A DNA stretch of 64,000 nt from Mucilaginibacter sp. OK283 (GCF_900110415.1 NZ_FODR01000012.1:124001-188000), one strand, 5' to 3'. Shown: positions 52,683 through 62,373, numbered from the stretch's first letter. The notes: generated from the sequence alone by a model not told the origin. Made by a program: numbers and translations.

Positions 52683-53168
52683 TTAGCGGCAAAGCCTGGT
52701 TATCAAGTCGGCATATTGTGGATAACCCTGGCATAGCGCATCCTTTTCGGCCATTTCAAATTCGCTGAAATCAAAACCTGGTGCAACGGCGCAGCTGGCC
52801 AGGCAATAGCCTTGTTTGGATGGAATTTCGGCCGCAAACCATAAACCCGCCGGGATCACCACGGATAGGCGGCCGGTTTCAAGGTCAGAAAGCTCGATGC
52901 TTTGGAGCAATCCGGCATTAGTCAGTACATGGATATGCAATGGCGCCCCCTTGTGAAAATACCAGATCTCGTCGGACTTTAGCCTGTGGAAACCCGAATA
53001 ATCATTTCCCTCCAACAGGTAATAAATAGACGTAATGGCCTGTTTTAGCTTGTCGCTATAAGCCACCCCAACTTCAATCTCCGACCGGAAAACTTCTTTG
53101 TAAAAACCACCCTCGGGGTGTGGCATCAGGTTTAGTTTGTTGATCCAGTATGCGGCGTTGTTTTCCAT
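52683..53168 (-). CDS. Cupin-fold protein, DUF985
   Basis: This 161-residue protein begins with WINKLNLMPHPEGGFYKEVFRS, the DUF985 signature, and continues with SIYYLLEGNDYSGFHRL, DEIWYFHKGAPLHIHVL and ASCAVAPGFDFSEFEMA. The cupin barrel and metal-binding histidines fit the family, whose role is unknown. It lies 25 bp downstream of an AraC-type regulator gene on the same strand and may be in its operon. Confidence 0.9.
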   Translation of the reverse strand: MENNAAYWINKLNLMPHPEGGFYKEVFRSEIEVGVAYSDKLKQAITSIYYLLEGNDYSGFHRLKSDEIWYFHKGAPLHIHVLTNAGLLQSIELSDLETGRLSVVIPAGLWFAAEIPSKQGYCLASCAVAPGFDFSEFEMAEKDALCQGYPQYADLITRLCR

Positions 53169-53193
53169 ATTTAATTATCGTGTTAAAACGATG

Positions 53194-54012
53194 CTAAGCC
53201 AGCACCAGTTCTTGTAGTACTCCTTTTAATTCGGTGTTTTGGGCAACAAAATCTCCGGGACACATCCCCGAAAACGTTTTAAAATCATCAATAAAGTGCG
53301 ATTGGTCATAATAACCAACCTGCAGGCCAATAGCATTCAGGTTTAAACCAAAGTAAGATTGTTTTAGCAAATAAACTGTTTTTTGAAAGCGTACCTTGCG
53401 TGTAAACAAGCCCATAGATAAGCCCGTGGCATTTATAAACCGCTGTTCTATCCTGCGGCGCGATAAACCTACACCGGCAATATAGGGCGTTAATGCTTCG
53501 CGCGTTGGGTTGTTTACAATATGGGTGGCTATGTTAAAAATTAACGGGTCGATCTGTCGATTTAACAGGCGCGCAAACAGGTAAGTTTCGAGGCACTTAA
53601 ATAAAGCATCCTTACCGGTACAGTTTTTTAACCGTTCATACAAGCCATCGTTTGGCTCAAGTTCGTCCAGTGGTACAAGTTCATTTGTGAGCTCGCCCGA
53701 TGGGATGCCATATAAAAGATTACCGGCCCATGGCTGCATGCTTGCCCCCACGCAAACACATTTTTTGTTAAACGTCATTATAAACGGTTGGGTAAGCTGC
53801 CCGGCGTAAAAAATAACGGGCTCAATAAAATCATTTGCGCTACTAACCCAACGCATTGCGTTGGGGTTTTGCAGGTAACAAATAAGTTCAAAAGCACCGT
53901 ACGGAAAGCTTAATTGCGAAAACGGCAGTTCGTCTTCGTCAATTTCAAAATACCAATAATGCCTCACAAAAGAAGTCAAAGCCGCCGCCGGGTATTTTTT
54001 TTGAAACTGCAT
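53194..54012 (-). CDS. AraC-family transcriptional regulator
   Basis: This 272-residue protein has an N-terminal ligand-type domain and a C-terminal AraC helix-turn-helix pair (VGLSRRRIEQRFINATGLSMGLFTRKVRF and AIGLQVGYYDQSHFIDDFKTFSGMCPGDF). It regulates transcription, perhaps of the cupin gene 25 bp downstream. The N-terminal part (HYWYFEIDEDELPFSQLSFPYG) resembles the DUF6597-type sensor often seen in Bacteroidota AraC proteins. The ligand is unknown. Confidence 0.88.
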   Translation of the reverse strand: MQFQKKYPAAALTSFVRHYWYFEIDEDELPFSQLSFPYGAFELICYLQNPNAMRWVSSANDFIEPVIFYAGQLTQPFIMTFNKKCVCVGASMQPWAGNLLYGIPSGELTNELVPLDELEPNDGLYERLKNCTGKDALFKCLETYLFARLLNRQIDPLIFNIATHIVNNPTREALTPYIAGVGLSRRRIEQRFINATGLSMGLFTRKVRFQKTVYLLKQSYFGLNLNAIGLQVGYYDQSHFIDDFKTFSGMCPGDFVAQNTELKGVLQELVLA

Positions 54013-54124
54013 TTACATAAAGATGCTCAAATTCTGTGGTTGTTACGCGCCCATCTTCAAATTTCGCATTTGTACAATTTTTTCACATTCTTTTAGCCGA
54101 TTTTTATACTATCAATAAGCATAC

Positions 54125-55066
54125 ATGAAAAAATTTGCCTTACTCTTAACGGTGCTGCCATCATTGTTGCTATCCGTTTTTAACGCCAAAGCGCAGTTTA
54201 CTTCCGGGGGAATAAAAAAAGCCGATTCGCTTTTTTTTGCACAAAACTGGACGGGTGCTCAAAAGCAGTATAGGCTGGTTTTAGCCGATACATCGCATAA
54301 TGGACTCGCCTGGAATCGCTTGGGATTTTGCGAATATAACCTGGGCAATTATCAGGCCGCGATCGGGGCTTATCAAAAGGCCCTGATGGGCAAACCCGCC
54401 GCACCGCTTAAGGCCATCGTTTATTCGCGCAGGGCCAAGGTTTATGCGCTGCAAGGTAAAATCGCCATTTCGGTTAATGATCTTGACAGTGCCACGGCTT
54501 ATGGCTATAGTAACCTGGCCGAAATGGATACTTTAAATGATTTCGGCTCATTGAGGAATAATCCCGGCTTTAAGCAAATACGCCAAAAAGTTTATTTCAC
54601 TTTAAACCCCTGCATGGCAAACGCGCAGGCGCGGCAGTTTGACTTTTGGGTTGGCGAATGGAATGTGTATCCAACAGGCACAAATACCCTTGCCGGCCAC
54701 AGCCTGGTGCAAATGGTATCTGGCGGTTGCGCTTTGTTAGAAAACTGGGAGGCCACCAACGGTTCAAGTAGCGGCAAAAGCCTAAATTTTATTGATGAAG
54801 CCAACGGCAAATGGAAACAGACCTGGGTTGGTAACTATGCTAACGGAATACAGGAGTTTGTTAATGGCCAATATGCTGATGGTGCCATGCGTTTTACGTT
54901 TACTACTACAGATGCGCAGGGGCATCCGCTTACCGGCCGGTTTATATTTTACAATCTTGGAGCCGACAAAGTGCGGCAATTTAATGAAACATCGGCCGAT
55001 GGTGGCAAAACATGGGTTACTGCCTATGATTTTACCTATATCCGGATAAAAAAAGGCAAAATGTAA
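54125..55066 (+). CDS. Secreted TPR protein with a DUF1579-like domain
   Basis: This 313-residue protein has a signal peptide (LLTVLPSLLLSVFNAKAQ). Two or three tetratricopeptide-like units follow (ADSLFFAQNWTGAQKQYRLVL, AWNRLGFCEYNLGNYQAAIGAYQKAL). The C-terminal half (QFDFWVGEWNVYPTGTNTLAGHSLVQMVSGGCALLENW...) looks like a DUF1579/lipocalin-type barrel. Periplasmic. The role is unknown; the gene is divergent from the AraC gene and convergent with the LytTR gene. Confidence 0.75.
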   Translation: MKKFALLLTVLPSLLLSVFNAKAQFTSGGIKKADSLFFAQNWTGAQKQYRLVLADTSHNGLAWNRLGFCEYNLGNYQAAIGAYQKALMGKPAAPLKAIVYSRRAKVYALQGKIAISVNDLDSATAYGYSNLAEMDTLNDFGSLRNNPGFKQIRQKVYFTLNPCMANAQARQFDFWVGEWNVYPTGTNTLAGHSLVQMVSGGCALLENWEATNGSSSGKSLNFIDEANGKWKQTWVGNYANGIQEFVNGQYADGAMRFTFTTTDAQGHPLTGRFIFYNLGADKVRQFNETSADGGKTWVTAYDFTYIRIKKGKM

Positions 55067-55094
55067 GGCGCTAAACGGGTTAGATGCACCCCTC

Positions 55095-55805
55095 CTAAAA
55101 TATCCGCTGCTGTATCACTCCCATAAAAGCATCTTTAAATTTCTCGCTGATGGGGATTTGCTTGCCGGCTATATAAATGTGGTTGTCCATTATTTTGTTA
55201 AGCTGGCGGGTGTTTACAATGTAGGAGTTGTGAACGCGTACAAATGGCGGCGATAGCTGTTCGTCAATATCTTTTATGCGGCGGTATATAAGCAGCTGTT
55301 CGGTACTGGTTACCAGGCGTACATACTCCTTTTGCCCCTCAAAATACTGAATATCATCCAGCAGAATTTTGCGCAGCTCCTTGCCCGATTTTACAAAAAA
55401 GTATTCATTGCCAACGGCGGGTGGTGCTTTTTCGTTGCCCTGGTTTTTTGTAAAATAGGCCTCGATTTTTAACTGCGCGGCCAAAAAACGTTCAAGCGTT
55501 ATCGGCTTCAATAAATAATCGATGGTTTGGAAGGTATAACTTTCGGCAGCGTACTGCGAGTAGGCGGTGGTGAAAACAATTTTGGTGTCTTTTGATAGCA
55601 GGCCGGCCAGCTCCATTCCGGTAAGCTGTGGCATGTTGATATCCAGGAAAATAAAATCGGCCTTTTGTTCCTTTAAAAAAGCCATAGCTTCCAAAGCATC
55701 GTAGCATTTGGCCAGCAGCCCCCATTTGGTGTACTGGCCAACCATTATTTCCAGCAGCTTAACTGCGTTTGGCTCATCGTCGATAATTATGCAGCTTAAA
55801 TTCAT
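55095..55805 (-). CDS. LytTR-family response regulator
   Basis: This 236-residue protein has a receiver domain (IIDDEPNAVKLLE, FIFLDINMPQLTGME with the phospho-acceptor Asp, and LLKPIT) and a LytTR DNA-binding domain (FFVKSGKELRKILLDDIQYFEGQ, FVRVHNSYIVNTRQL). It is phosphorylated by the sensor kinase encoded just upstream, overlapping by 4 bp. The target genes are not evident; no obvious LytTR-type gene pair flanks it. Confidence 0.93.
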   Translation of the reverse strand: MNLSCIIIDDEPNAVKLLEIMVGQYTKWGLLAKCYDALEAMAFLKEQKADFIFLDINMPQLTGMELAGLLSKDTKIVFTTAYSQYAAESYTFQTIDYLLKPITLERFLAAQLKIEAYFTKNQGNEKAPPAVGNEYFFVKSGKELRKILLDDIQYFEGQKEYVRLVTSTEQLLIYRRIKDIDEQLSPPFVRVHNSYIVNTRQLNKIMDNHIYIAGKQIPISEKFKDAFMGVIQQRIF

Positions 55806-56818
55806 GCTAATGGAATTTTTAAAAAGGCTGTGAACGTTTCTTCGCCATTGATGATGGTGAGTTCAAATTTATTGCCGTATAACAGCTCAAGCCGTTTGCG
55901 CAAATTCTGGATCCCGAAACCGCCGGCGGCATCAGCTTTTTGATTAAAAATACGGTTTTTGGTTTCAAATGTAAGGTAGCGGCCTTGCTGTACCAGCGCC
56001 AGTTCAATTTTATTGTCGATGCTGGCCTTATCAATGCCGTGCTTGAAAATATTTTCGACAAAGGTCATGAGCAGCATGGGTGGTATTTGCAGATGCGGGC
56101 TGCAATCCTGTATAAAACTGATGTCTATCTCATGCCTGATCCGGATTTTTTCCAGTGCGACGTAGTTTTCCAAAAACTGGATCTCGGTATTGATAGACAC
56201 TTCGTCTTTAGGGCTTTCATCCACAAAATAGCGCATAATGTTTGATAGCTGCTCTACCAGTTTGGCCGTGCGGGGCGAATCGACATAAGCCTCGTAATAA
56301 ATATTATTGAGGGTATTGAACAGGAAATGCGGCTGCACCTGCGATTTAAGCAAGTTTAGCTCGGCCTGGCTTTTTTGCACCAGTATTTTTTCTGATTGTT
56401 GTTTAATTTCGAAGTAAGCCAGCGCTATCCTGAAAATAAAACTGAGTAAATAGGTCATGAACCCGGCCACCACAAAATTAAGCATCATGCTAAAAGTCAT
56501 TTTTTCGGGGCGGCTGGCAAAAAACGTGTTGTAAGAGTACATGATTAAAAAGCCACGCGCCACACCGCCAATAACCAGTAACAGCACCACATAAATTACA
56601 TACTGCACGCGGTGCCCTTTTTCATAAAAGCGGGGATACAGAAACTTAATGTTGCCATAAATAACCAGCAGGTAAAACGCCACACTAATCACCGTAAAAA
56701 CGCTGGCATGGTTAAACCCATCAACCGGCAGTATCGAAAAAAAGATGATAAAAAACACCGCTATCCATATCACCCATTGCAGGCGTGTAAGCGTGGGCAT
56801 GTTTTTAATGAAATTCAT
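55802..56818 (-). CDS. LytS/YehU-type sensor histidine kinase
   Basis: This 338-residue inner membrane kinase has four predicted membrane segments and a cytoplasmic His_kinase domain. The phosphorylation site is in LLKSQVQPHFLFNTLNNIYY, and a divergent ATPase follows (ISFIQDCSPHLQIPPMLLMTFVENIFKHG, GGFGIQNLRKRLELLYG). The open frame could begin at 56887, but the ATG at 56818 fits the family start. It overlaps the response regulator gene by 4 bp, so both form one two-component unit. Confidence 0.92.
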   Translation of the reverse strand: MNFIKNMPTLTRLQWVIWIAVFFIIFFSILPVDGFNHASVFTVISVAFYLLVIYGNIKFLYPRFYEKGHRVQYVIYVVLLLVIGGVARGFLIMYSYNTFFASRPEKMTFSMMLNFVVAGFMTYLLSFIFRIALAYFEIKQQSEKILVQKSQAELNLLKSQVQPHFLFNTLNNIYYEAYVDSPRTAKLVEQLSNIMRYFVDESPKDEVSINTEIQFLENYVALEKIRIRHEIDISFIQDCSPHLQIPPMLLMTFVENIFKHGIDKASIDNKIELALVQQGRYLTFETKNRIFNQKADAAGGFGIQNLRKRLELLYGNKFELTIINGEETFTAFLKIPLA

Positions 56819-57035
56819 TTTTAAATGTACAAAGCTTTTTGTTTTGGGCAGATGATTTTCAACCAAAAGGCCCCAATATTCAACCAATTACTTGCGTGCT
56901 CATACTGCGGCGGTTGAGATATTAAGGGCAAGCATTAAAAATAACGGGGCAAGGGTTGAAATCATTTGCCCTTGTTGTTAATAAAACCAAGCTTTAATTA
57001 TTCAATTTTTCAACCACACCTTTAAAGCTTATACA

Positions 57036-58148
57036 ATGAAAAAATTACTGATTGCCGCCTTTGTGGCGGTTGTTATCCAGTTTTGCTTTACCGACCTGGC
57101 CCACGCGCAACTGCTTACATCAACACCAAGCGGGGGCAATAAAAAAGCATCCGTTACCGAAATGATAGGTATTACCGATGTAACCATTAACTATAGCCGC
57201 CCGCATGTGAACAAGCGCGACGGACATATTTGGGGCGAGCTTGTTTACAACGGCTATGCCGACCTGGGTTTTGGCACCTCAAAAGCAGCACCATGGCGGG
57301 CCGGCGCCAATGAAAACACCACCATCGAATTTTCAACCGATGTAAAGGTAGAAGGGCAGCCCTTAGCTGCCGGTAAGTATGGTTTTTTTATTGCCTATGG
57401 CGCCGATGAGAGTACGCTGATATTTTCAAAAAACGCTACCTCGTGGGGCAGTTTTTTTTATAACCAGGCCGAGGATGTGTTGCGCGTAAAAGTAAAACCG
57501 GTACCGGCAACCGCCAGTGTGGAATGGCTTAAATACGAGTTTGCCGACCAAACGCCAACCAGCGCCGTAATTCAGTTACAATGGGAAAAATTAGTAATTC
57601 CGTTTAAGGTTGATGTTGATCTGCCGGCCACACAGCTTGCCGTATTCAGGAAAGAACTGCGTACCAACAAAGGCTTTAACTGGGAAAGCTGGGAACAGGC
57701 CGCTGCCTTTTGCGCCCAAAACAAAACCAACCTGGAAGAGGGCCTGCTATGGGCCGATACCGCAACCAGCGTAAATTTTGGTGGCAACCAGGTATTTCAG
57801 ACCTGGAAAACCAAAGCGGCAATATTGAGCAATTTGGGCCGCAACGCCGAAGCAACGGCCACCATGAAAACTGCCCTGCCATTTGCCGATGTTAACGACC
57901 TATATTTTTACGGCAAAAGCCTTATTGCCGAAAACAAAGGCCAGGAAGCACTTGAGGTATTTAAGCTGGATTACCAAAAACACCCCGACGAGTTTTTAAC
58001 CAACACCGGCATGGCCCGCGGGTACATGGCCGTAGGCGATAACAAAAAAGCTCTGCCCTACGCCCTGAAAGCCCAAAAGCAGGTAGTTGGCAAAATAAAT
58101 AAAGATACTATTGATAAAATGGTAACCACTTTGCAGGCGGCGAAGTAG
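57036..58148 (+). CDS. DUF2911 secreted protein with TPR-like tail
   Basis: This 370-residue protein has a signal peptide (LLIAAFVAVVIQFCFTDLAHA) and the DUF2911 core (ITDVTINYSRPHVNKRDG...WGELVYNGYADLGFGTSKAAPWRAGANENTTIEFS). Tetratricopeptide-like helices follow (ILSNLGRNAEATATMKTAL, YFYGKSLIAENKGQEALEVF). It is a longer paralogue of the 40641-41489 gene and probably periplasmic. The role is unknown. Confidence 0.88.
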   Translation: MKKLLIAAFVAVVIQFCFTDLAHAQLLTSTPSGGNKKASVTEMIGITDVTINYSRPHVNKRDGHIWGELVYNGYADLGFGTSKAAPWRAGANENTTIEFSTDVKVEGQPLAAGKYGFFIAYGADESTLIFSKNATSWGSFFYNQAEDVLRVKVKPVPATASVEWLKYEFADQTPTSAVIQLQWEKLVIPFKVDVDLPATQLAVFRKELRTNKGFNWESWEQAAAFCAQNKTNLEEGLLWADTATSVNFGGNQVFQTWKTKAAILSNLGRNAEATATMKTALPFADVNDLYFYGKSLIAENKGQEALEVFKLDYQKHPDEFLTNTGMARGYMAVGDNKKALPYALKAQKQVVGKINKDTIDKMVTTLQAAK

Positions 58149-58208
58149 GCCGTCAGAATCAGAATTTTCAGAATTTGGGAATTGGCAGAATGAAAAGTGT
58201 TGTTGTGG

Positions 58209-58301
58209 GTTCGGAAGAAATAAAAAAGTGGGCACTGTGCAATTCGTTCCTTGGGGAAGGAATCGCACAGTGCTCCTCCGCTTTTTTTATTTCTTCCGAA
58301 C
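58209..58301. terminator. Long nested hairpin between convergent genes
   Basis: The outer arms GTTCGGAAGAAATAAAAAAG (58209-58228) and its complement (58281-58301, one extra T) enclose GCACTGTGC (58232-58240) with GCACAGTGC (58265-58273). It sits between the stops of the DUF2911 gene and the Thg1-like gene and can end transcripts from both. Confidence 0.7.
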
Positions 58302-58322
58302 GCTTATAGCGTTGTCTCCAAC

Positions 58323-59096
58323 TTAGCCTTGGTCCTCGTGCTTTTTTACCAGATCATGTATAAATACGTCATATTCATCCCGCATGGGCAGCGTAAAATC
58401 AGTATGCAGCGTTCGCCTGTCAACCAACACATGCTCGTTGTTCTTTGGGTTAAATCCTTCCTTTTTCAAATCTTTCCAATAAATACCTATTCCTCTTTTT
58501 TGCCATGCAGGAACATTATTGAAATTAATACCGTATTGAAACAGTAATTCGTTCTTGGCTGCAATACTCATCCCTTCAATTTTTGAGGTAGCTTCCCGCG
58601 CATTAAAGTTATCTTGCCTTAAACGCCAGTAACAATGCGCATTTAATGCATTTCTGTGTGCATCTTCATTACGCCATCTGAAATAATCTCCTACTAAGTG
58701 TATGTTGGGAAGTTCTGATAGGCGACAGTCAAAGGCTCCTACGTTTCCCAGGAGTGAGGAAAATTTTGCACTCGCTTCGCCCGCCAGTATGGAAATGTAT
58801 TTTCTGGTCTTTCGCCCAAAAAGGCTTTCATTAGGATGAAAGAGCAACGATATTTCATCACTTTCTGTATAGCCGTAAATTACATTAAAACCGCAATTCA
58901 TCAGGTGTTTTACCGTTTCGACCATTAAGTCGCGAAATTTTTCGTCAAAAGGGGCCTCAAAACGGTGCACTTCCTTAGTCAGCCGGGTGAAGCCTCGTCC
59001 ATCAATTCTGGCTACCATGTACATACCGGGCAAAACGCAGCGGTCCTGAGAGGTTTCATAAACCCTCATTTTAACATCCAGATCATCAAATTTCAT
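58323..59096 (-). CDS. Thg1-like 3'-5' RNA polymerase (tRNA repair protein)
   Basis: This 257-residue protein matches the Thg1/TLP family. It begins MKFDDLDVKMRVYETSQD. The metal-binding residues lie in VARIDGRGF (Asp) and GYTESDEISLLF (Asp-Glu). IHLVGDYFRWRNEDAHRNALNAHCYW and NNVPAWQKRGIGIY are the further family blocks. Bacterial relatives add nucleotides to the 5' end of RNA using a template, repairing truncated tRNA. The ATG at 59096 is preferred over 59108; it overlaps the end of the upstream kinase gene by 11 bp, so the two are coupled. Confidence 0.88.
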   Translation of the reverse strand: MKFDDLDVKMRVYETSQDRCVLPGMYMVARIDGRGFTRLTKEVHRFEAPFDEKFRDLMVETVKHLMNCGFNVIYGYTESDEISLLFHPNESLFGRKTRKYISILAGEASAKFSSLLGNVGAFDCRLSELPNIHLVGDYFRWRNEDAHRNALNAHCYWRLRQDNFNAREATSKIEGMSIAAKNELLFQYGINFNNVPAWQKRGIGIYWKDLKKEGFNPKNNEHVLVDRRTLHTDFTLPMRDEYDVFIHDLVKKHEDQG

Positions 59097-59532
59097 CTGA
59101 CCATTCATTTACCGTGAACATATTATTCTCGGCTGTTACATAATATAGTTCGTCGAATCCTTCATCCATCTGTGGCAGATTCAGCCGTTTGTAAGTTCCT
59201 TTTATACCAATTTCGGGAACCTTTTCTTTACCAGTCCGTTGGTTATTACGGGCTAAAGCAACAGCCACTTTAGATTGAAAATAATAACCAATTACTTTAA
59301 ACTTATTTGCTTTTGCTATGGCAATATATTTTGCCCTTTCTTCCGGAGAAGGATTGGTGTTGTCTATCACAAAAGGCTGAAATGTGAGGATACAAGTTTC
59401 AATAAACCTAAGTTCTTTATTTCTTGTGTTTAGCTGATCTAAAGAAATACGCATATGCGTATTAAAAAACCTCTCTTTAAAAAAGGTACTTTTTCCTGTT
59501 GCCTGAATACCGCAAAATATTACTGCTTCCAT
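59086..59532 (-). CDS. P-loop kinase, polynucleotide-5'-kinase-like
   Basis: This 148-residue protein has a Walker A motif (CGIQATGKST), a segment RISLDQLNTR with Asp32/Arg37 as candidate phosphoacceptor residues like those of T4 Pnk and bacterial Pnkp, and a lid-like ARNNQRTGKEKVP. VIDNTNPSPEERAKYI is typical of the Pnkp-type kinase fold. It would phosphorylate 5'-OH ends of RNA or DNA. The Thg1-like gene follows with an 11-bp overlap, and the pair suggests a two-step repair of RNA 5' ends. No ligase or phosphatase domain is fused. Confidence 0.8.
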   Translation of the reverse strand: MEAVIFCGIQATGKSTFFKERFFNTHMRISLDQLNTRNKELRFIETCILTFQPFVIDNTNPSPEERAKYIAIAKANKFKVIGYYFQSKVAVALARNNQRTGKEKVPEIGIKGTYKRLNLPQMDEGFDELYYVTAENNMFTVNEWSDEI

Positions 59533-59918
59533 TTTTATAAAGGCTCATCAGAGCGTGGTAAACAAATCTATATTAAAATAAGTCCTATCCCAAATTACAT
59601 TGAATTCGGTTGGCTCAGGTAAGCCCCTGTATTATATTGGGTTTGCAACTAAAGCATAGTAAACTACAAACTTTAGCGGGTGCAGTGATAACTCCGACGA
59701 TCTTTTGATGTGTGAGAACAGGCAAACCCATAAACGAACATACGGTGTATCAAAACCGGACGAACAAGCAGCATGGCCATTACTTAAATTATTGATATAC
59801 AGAAATTTAACTGTTTGGCATTTTCTTGGAGAATATTTTACATGAGTCAGGATTTAAGAACTGACAAATTAATCTGCTTGCTTCCTGATTCAGACACTAA
59901 TGAAATGAACAAAAAGGC
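59533..59918. other. Intergenic stretch of about 390 bp before the permease
   Basis: No gene is supported. Near its end TGGCATTTTCTTGGA (59816-59830) weakly resembles a sigma-54 promoter (TGGCA...TTGG), but the GG-to-GC spacing and the C are off. The rest has no visible structure. Confidence 0.35.
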
Positions 59919-62321
59919 ATGATAAAAAACTATCTTAAAACTGCGCTCAGAAACCTGGGCCGACGGAAAGCTAATTCATTTGTCAATATTTCCGGCCTGG
60001 CCGTTGGTTTCGCGGCTTTCCTGCTGATATTCCTGGTAATCCAATATGAGCAAAGCTTCGATACTTTTCACACAAAAAAGAACAGCATTTACAGGGTAGT
60101 GCGCGCTGCCAAAAACCGGGCCGACGACGCTTACCGGACGGGGGTAACTGTGCCTACTACCTTTGCCTTGCGGTCTGATTTTCCGCAATTATCTAATGTT
60201 GCGGCTATCGCGGCCGACTATAACGTGCAGGTTTTAGTACCATCGGCTAATGGATCAGTTGCCAAAAAGTTTAATGAGGGAAACGGGTTGTTTTTTACCG
60301 AGCCGCAGTTTTTTAAGATGTTTGATTTTAGCCTTGCTATAGGCAATATAAAAGACGCGCTTACTGAACCGAACACCGCCCTTTTCACTAAAGAATTAGC
60401 CAATAAATATTTTGGCGACTGGAAAGCAGCCGTAGGCAAAACATTAAAAATGGATGGCCAGGACATTAAGATCACCGGTATCCTTAATGATATTCCGCCG
60501 AATACAGATTTTCCTATAAAAGGTGTATTGTCCTACGAAACCATGCGTAAGTATGCCGATTTTAATAGCTGGGGAAGTATAAATGATGCGGATTATTGTT
60601 TTGTACAGCTGGCACCGAACGAGACAAAAGAACATTTCGACCATTTATTGAACGGATTTATGGGCAAACACACCACGCCTGGTAATGCCGGATACGATCT
60701 TGTTTTGCAGCCATTGAACCAAATACATTCCGATTCGCGGTTTAATAATTATAACGGGCATACCTTCAGTAAAGATCTGACCTACGCTTTAGGTGCAATA
60801 GGCATTTTCCTGTTGGTTATTGCCTGTGTAAATTTTATTAACCTTACTACCGCGCAGGCCATGAACCGGGGTAAAGAGGTGGGCGTTCGGAAAGTGCTGG
60901 GTGGCAGCCGCCCGCAGTTAATGATGCAGTTTTTTGGCGAAACAGGCATAACCTGTTTACTTGCGCTAATAGTAGCAACCGGCATAACCTTGTTTTGCAT
61001 TCCTTATATCAATAACCTGCTTAGCATTCACATTGCCACAACTATATTATATAGCAGCAATGTGCTTTTATTTATGCTGCTGGCATTGGTACTGGTAACC
61101 GCCTTTTCTGGCTTTTACCCGGCGCTGGTATTATCGGGCTTTAATTCAGTTACCGTACTAAAAGGATCATCTTCCGGGGCTGAGCGTCAAAAAGGAATTT
61201 CCCTTCGCCGGTGTTTGGTTGTATTTCAATTTGTAATTGCCCAAACGCTCATCATTGCAACATTGATCGTTACATCGCAAATGGATTACTTCCGCATGGC
61301 CGATTTAGGATTTAACAAAGATGCCGTTATTAACGCCGGTTTCCCGAACGATAGTCTTGGCGCGAGGAAAATGGAAGTGCTACGCAATGACTTGCTAAAA
61401 CTGCCAGGCATACGTGATTTTAGCCTGAGCATGGCATCGCCGGCGGGGGGCGGATATTATACCGATTTGCGCACGCCCGAAAATCACGCTACCGAACCCA
61501 ATATGATTACGAACATGAATGAAGCAGATACCTCATTTTTTAACTTATACCATTTACAGCTTGCAGCGGGCCGCATTTACCATGCGTCGGATACGATGCG
61601 CGAGTTTGTGGTGAATGAAACCGTAGTACGAGGGCTTGGCTTACCAAATGCGCAGGCTGCCATTGGAAAAAAGATAAAAGTTGCCGGAAAAATGTTACCG
61701 ATAGTAGGCGTTTTAAAGGATTTTCATGTTAATTCGTTACGGGATCCCATGGTGCCGGTGGTAATGACTACGATGAAAAAAGGATATGGCATGGTGAGCC
61801 TCAAAATAAACCTTGGCCATACAACAACCATTATCCCGGCGATGGAAAAGTTATGGAGCCAGTATTTCCCGGATTACATATTTGGATACAACTTTTTAGA
61901 TCAGTCCATTGCTGCAACTTATCAGCAGGAAAACCAGCTTTCGCTGCTTTATAAAATATTTTCGGGCATAGCAATTTTTATTTCCTGCCTGGGTTTATAC
62001 GGCCTTATTTCATTTATGGCTGTGCAGCGTAAAAAGGAGATCGGTATCCGCAAGGTGCTGGGTGCGCCTGTAAAAGATATTTTGGTGATGCTATCAAAAG
62101 AGTTCACCATCCTTATCGCCATCGCATTTTTAATTGCAACCCCTGTAGCCTGGTATTTTATGAACCAATGGCTGCAGCACTACGCCTACCGGATAATGAT
62201 AGGTGTGTGGTTTTTTGCCGCAACTATAGGGGGCTCACTGATTATAGCCTGGCTCACGGTAGGCTACACTGCCATAAAAGCCGCATTGGCGAACCCGGTA
62301 AAGAGTTTGAGATCGGAGTAA
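59919..62321 (+). CDS. FtsX/MacB-type ABC transporter permease
   Basis: This 800-residue permease has two MacB-type periplasmic domains and two FtsX domains. The first helix starts at about residue 20 (NSFVNISGLAVGFAAFLLIF). The segments VGVRKVLGGSRPQLMMQFFGE and IGIRKVLGAPVKDILVMLSKEF are the repeated FtsX motif. Such proteins couple to a separate ATPase to export peptides or lipids, or to resist antimicrobial peptides, a common expansion in Bacteroidota. No ATPase gene is adjacent. Confidence 0.92.
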   Translation: MIKNYLKTALRNLGRRKANSFVNISGLAVGFAAFLLIFLVIQYEQSFDTFHTKKNSIYRVVRAAKNRADDAYRTGVTVPTTFALRSDFPQLSNVAAIAADYNVQVLVPSANGSVAKKFNEGNGLFFTEPQFFKMFDFSLAIGNIKDALTEPNTALFTKELANKYFGDWKAAVGKTLKMDGQDIKITGILNDIPPNTDFPIKGVLSYETMRKYADFNSWGSINDADYCFVQLAPNETKEHFDHLLNGFMGKHTTPGNAGYDLVLQPLNQIHSDSRFNNYNGHTFSKDLTYALGAIGIFLLVIACVNFINLTTAQAMNRGKEVGVRKVLGGSRPQLMMQFFGETGITCLLALIVATGITLFCIPYINNLLSIHIATTILYSSNVLLFMLLALVLVTAFSGFYPALVLSGFNSVTVLKGSSSGAERQKGISLRRCLVVFQFVIAQTLIIATLIVTSQMDYFRMADLGFNKDAVINAGFPNDSLGARKMEVLRNDLLKLPGIRDFSLSMASPAGGGYYTDLRTPENHATEPNMITNMNEADTSFFNLYHLQLAAGRIYHASDTMREFVVNETVVRGLGLPNAQAAIGKKIKVAGKMLPIVGVLKDFHVNSLRDPMVPVVMTTMKKGYGMVSLKINLGHTTTIIPAMEKLWSQYFPDYIFGYNFLDQSIAATYQQENQLSLLYKIFSGIAIFISCLGLYGLISFMAVQRKKEIGIRKVLGAPVKDILVMLSKEFTILIAIAFLIATPVAWYFMNQWLQHYAYRIMIGVWFFAATIGGSLIIAWLTVGYTAIKAALANPVKSLRSE

Positions 62322-62340
62322 GTTTAAGTCAGGATTTTCG

Positions 62341-62373
62341 GCCTTGCCGGTTTTGCAGCCGGCAAGGCTTTAA
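62341..62373 (+). terminator. Intrinsic terminator of the permease gene
   Basis: GCCTTGCCGG (62341-62350) and CCGGCAAGGC (62359-62368) are perfectly complementary around an 8-nt loop, followed by TTTAAT, 20 bp after the stop codon. Confidence 0.75.

Noticed and set aside
59816..59830. Sigma-54-like promoter before the FtsX permease
   Set aside because: Has TGGCA and TTGG, but the second box lacks the GC and the spacing is one base off; too weak to call.
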